Shown: piece after piece, positions 4,756 to 5,830 of the stretch | Layout: each line of letters opens with the position of its first letter | Position numbering within the stretch: position 1 is the first letter of the stretch | Assembly: GCA_016201805.1 (NCBI GenBank) | Contig: JACQCB010000199.1 | Span: 1-5,830, forward strand | DNA: 5,830 bases | Source of the DNA: Nitrospirota bacterium | Lineage (GTDB): Bacteria; Nitrospirota; Nitrospiria; Nitrospirales; Nitrospiraceae | Direction of reading: 5' to 3' | The notes under the pieces: generated by a model | Database searches by the model: none | The model's input: the letters and a program-made list of their open reading frames with translations, nothing else | Told to the model about the DNA's origin: nothing | Program-made: the position numbers and the translations under genes

Positions 4756-5338
4756 GAATAATCTCCCGCGCTTTGGCAAAGGCCCTGGCTCGATGGCTGA
4801 TCCGATTCTTCTCCTCCGGAGTCAGCTGCGCCAGCGTCTTGCCAAGTTCGGGAACGACAAACACCGGATCATACCCGAATCCACCTGCCCCGACCGGCGA
4901 CTCCGCAATCACGCCGTCCAGAACGCCTTCCACGACTTCCACCCTTCCGGCCGGTGTCGCAATCGCCGCGACCGTGACGAAGCGGGCCTGCCGCTTCTCG
5001 GCCGGCACCCCTGCCATCTCCTGGAGCAGTTTGCGGCAGTTGTCTTCGTAGGTCGCCTGCTCGCCCGCGTAGCGCGCAGCATGGACGCCGGGGCGCCCAC
5101 CCAACGCATCCACCATCAATCCCGTATCGTCGGACACGGTCGGCAACCCCGTATGACGCGCGATCTCAACGGCCTTCTTGACCGCATTGGCCCGGCAGGT
5201 CTCCCCGTCCTCCACCACGTCCGGCGCATCGGGAAAATCCGCCAGCGTGCGAATCGTGATGCCCAGATCGCCCAACAGCAAGGCCAACTCCACTCCTTTG
5301 TGAGGATTTCTAGTCGCCAGCACGAGTTCCTTGATCAG
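4733..5338 (-). CDS. rdgB: RdgB/HAM1 XTP/dITP diphosphatase (non-canonical nucleotide pyrophosphatase)
   Basis: All family motifs are present: LATRNPHK at the N-terminus for substrate binding, SDDTGLMVDALGGRPGVHAARYAG with the catalytic SDD, GGFGYDPVF, and ISHRARA near the C-terminus. The enzyme hydrolyses dITP, XTP and related deaminated nucleotides to monophosphates in the cytoplasm. The first standard start in frame is GTG 5323, giving 196 residues, but this cuts off the first beta strand. Upstream, in frame, is CTG ATC AAG GAA CTC before GTG, so translation from CTG 5338 gives (M)IKELVLATRNPHK, the usual family beginning (201 residues). GAAGGAG lies 8 nt before that CTG, and an in-frame TAA at 5356-5354 excludes anything longer. 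I therefore place the start at CTG 5338, with GTG 5323 as alternative. The rph-rdgB order is a common bacterial pair. Confidence 0.93.
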   Translation of the reverse strand: MIKELVLATRNPHKGVELALLLGDLGITIRTLADFPDAPDVVEDGETCRANAVKKAVEIARHTGLPTVSDDTGLMVDALGGRPGVHAARYAGEQATYEDNCRKLLQEMAGVPAEKRQARFVTVAAIATPAGRVEVVEGVLDGVIAESPVGAGGFGYDPVFVVPELGKTLAQLTPEEKNRISHRARAFAKAREIIRAMKIER

Positions 5339-5346
5339 ATATTTTG

Positions 5347-5353
5347 CTCCTTC
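5347..5353 (-). promoter_or_regulatory. Ribosome binding site that places the rdgB start at CTG
   Basis: GAAGGAG on the minus strand lies 8 nt before CTG 5338 but 23 nt before GTG 5323, where only AAGGA with a 4-nt gap is available. It follows a purine-rich stretch (GAGAGAGAAAAAAAG, 5371-5357) of the kind that helps 30S recruitment. Confidence 0.55.
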
Positions 5354-5379
5354 TTACTTTTTTTCTCTCTCGCAGACGG

Positions 5380-5457
5380 CTGGGCAGTCCGCTAACTGCG
5401 CGCGTCCGCCGAGCACATTCCGATGTGCGCGGCGCGCGAGCACGGCGGACAGTCCAG
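5380..5457. repeat. Self-complementary rph-rdgB spacer
   Basis: CTGGGCAGTCCGC (5380-5392) and GCGGACAGTCCAG (5445-5457) are inverted copies matching at 11 of 13 positions. Inside, GTCCGCC (5404-5410) pairs perfectly with GGCGGAC (5444-5450), an alternative for the same 3' arm. GCACAT/ATGTGC (5413-5418 / 5423-5428) forms a hairpin with a TCCG loop, and GCAGT/ACTGC adds another. No T tract follows on the minus strand. It may be a REP-like element or a processing/stability structure between two co-transcribed genes. Confidence 0.5.
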
Positions 5458-5473
5458 ATGCCTCATCTACAAC

Positions 5474-5830
5474 TCATTCCAGACCGCCGATCAATTCCTT
5501 TTGCAACATCACCAGACTCTGGATCGCGCTCCATCCGACGGTCAGAAATTCGTCGAAGTCTTGTTTCTCGAAGGGCGTCCGCTCCGCCGTACCCTGCACT
5601 TCCACGTAACGCCCCCGTCCAGTCATCACCAGATTCATGTCCACCTCGGCCATCGAATCCTCTTCATAGGCCAGGTCCACCAACACGTTTCCCCCTACCT
5701 TGCCGACGCTGATCGCCGCCAAGTAGTCGGTCAAGGGGCGTTTTTTGATCAGCCCCTTCTTCTTGATGGCCGCCAAGGCATCGGCCAGTGCGATGAAGGA
5801 GCCGGTAATCGAAGCGGTCCTGGTTCCGCC
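5474..5830 (-). CDS. rph: Ribonuclease PH, C-terminal half (5' end outside the window)
   Basis: The frame enters from the right edge and gives 118 residues to TGA 5476-5474; complete RNase PH is about 240 residues. The visible part begins GGTRTASITGSFIALADAL, whose T-R segment binds phosphate. It continues with VLVDLAYEEDSMAEVDMNLVM, carrying the two conserved aspartates (visible D58 and D64), and GRYVEVQGTAERTPF. The enzyme trims 3' ends of tRNA precursors phosphorolytically, transferring nucleotides to phosphate and working as a ring of dimers. Its placement upstream of rdgB and, further on, two tRNA genes is consistent with a tRNA/nucleotide housekeeping transcript. No anomaly is seen in the visible part. 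Confidence 0.96.
   Translation of the reverse strand, partial: GGTRTASITGSFIALADALAAIKKKGLIKKRPLTDYLAAISVGKVGGNVLVDLAYEEDSMAEVDMNLVMTGRGRYVEVQGTAERTPFEKQDFDEFLTVGWSAIQSLVMLQKELIGGLE

Noticed and set aside
4560..5051. Plus-strand frame containing GRQDLNLRHPAPKAGALPGCATPRL
   Set aside because: This is antisense translation of tRNA-Pro continuing opposite rdgB; rdgB has clear family motifs.

Overview
The window reads as chromosomal DNA of a GC-rich Gram-negative bacterium. A DcaP-like outer-membrane porin, a lipoprotein with a lipobox, and an rph-rdgB / tRNA / mutY / mutT neighbourhood look most like a Nitrospira-type organism. That assignment is my inference from gene style and short intergenic repeats, not from a database match.

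Layout. Positions 1-724 (minus) hold the N-terminal part of a porin whose end lies outside the window. Its upstream region (725-936) is rich in signals: a near-consensus sigma70 promoter, a roughly 170-nt leader with a tiny ORF preceded by a good Shine-Dalgarno, an intrinsic terminator with a nine-U tract, and mutually exclusive GGAGGG/CCCUCC pairings. It looks like a transcription attenuator. Back to back with it, on the plus strand, is a lipoprotein of unknown function (985-2001).

From 2063 to 5830 everything runs on the minus strand. In transcription order: rph (C-terminal half), rdgB, tRNA-Pro(TGG), tRNA-Arg(TCT), a short mutY-type glycosylase, mutT, and a PolB-like DEDDy 3'-5' exonuclease, followed by a probable terminator at 2063-2100. 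The theme is nucleotide-pool cleaning and oxidative DNA repair: RdgB removes dITP/XTP, MutT removes 8-oxo-dGTP, MutY-type enzymes excise mispaired bases, and the exonuclease trims 3' ends. RNase PH and the two tRNAs belong to tRNA supply and maturation.

The spacers are as notable as the genes. Between the tRNAs lies a 224-bp imperfect palindrome (4276-4499) with perfect 13-bp ends and nested internal repeats, resembling a MITE or a structured RNA. Between mutT and the exonuclease gene are two arrays of a 7-bp unit in inverted orientation (2892-2969), one containing the mutT stop codon. A strong GATGAA-type hairpin (4696-4755) contains the rdgB stop codon. The rph-rdgB spacer is also strongly self-complementary. 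rdgB seems to lack a standard start codon at the place where the family begins; a CTG with a well-placed Shine-Dalgarno fits best.
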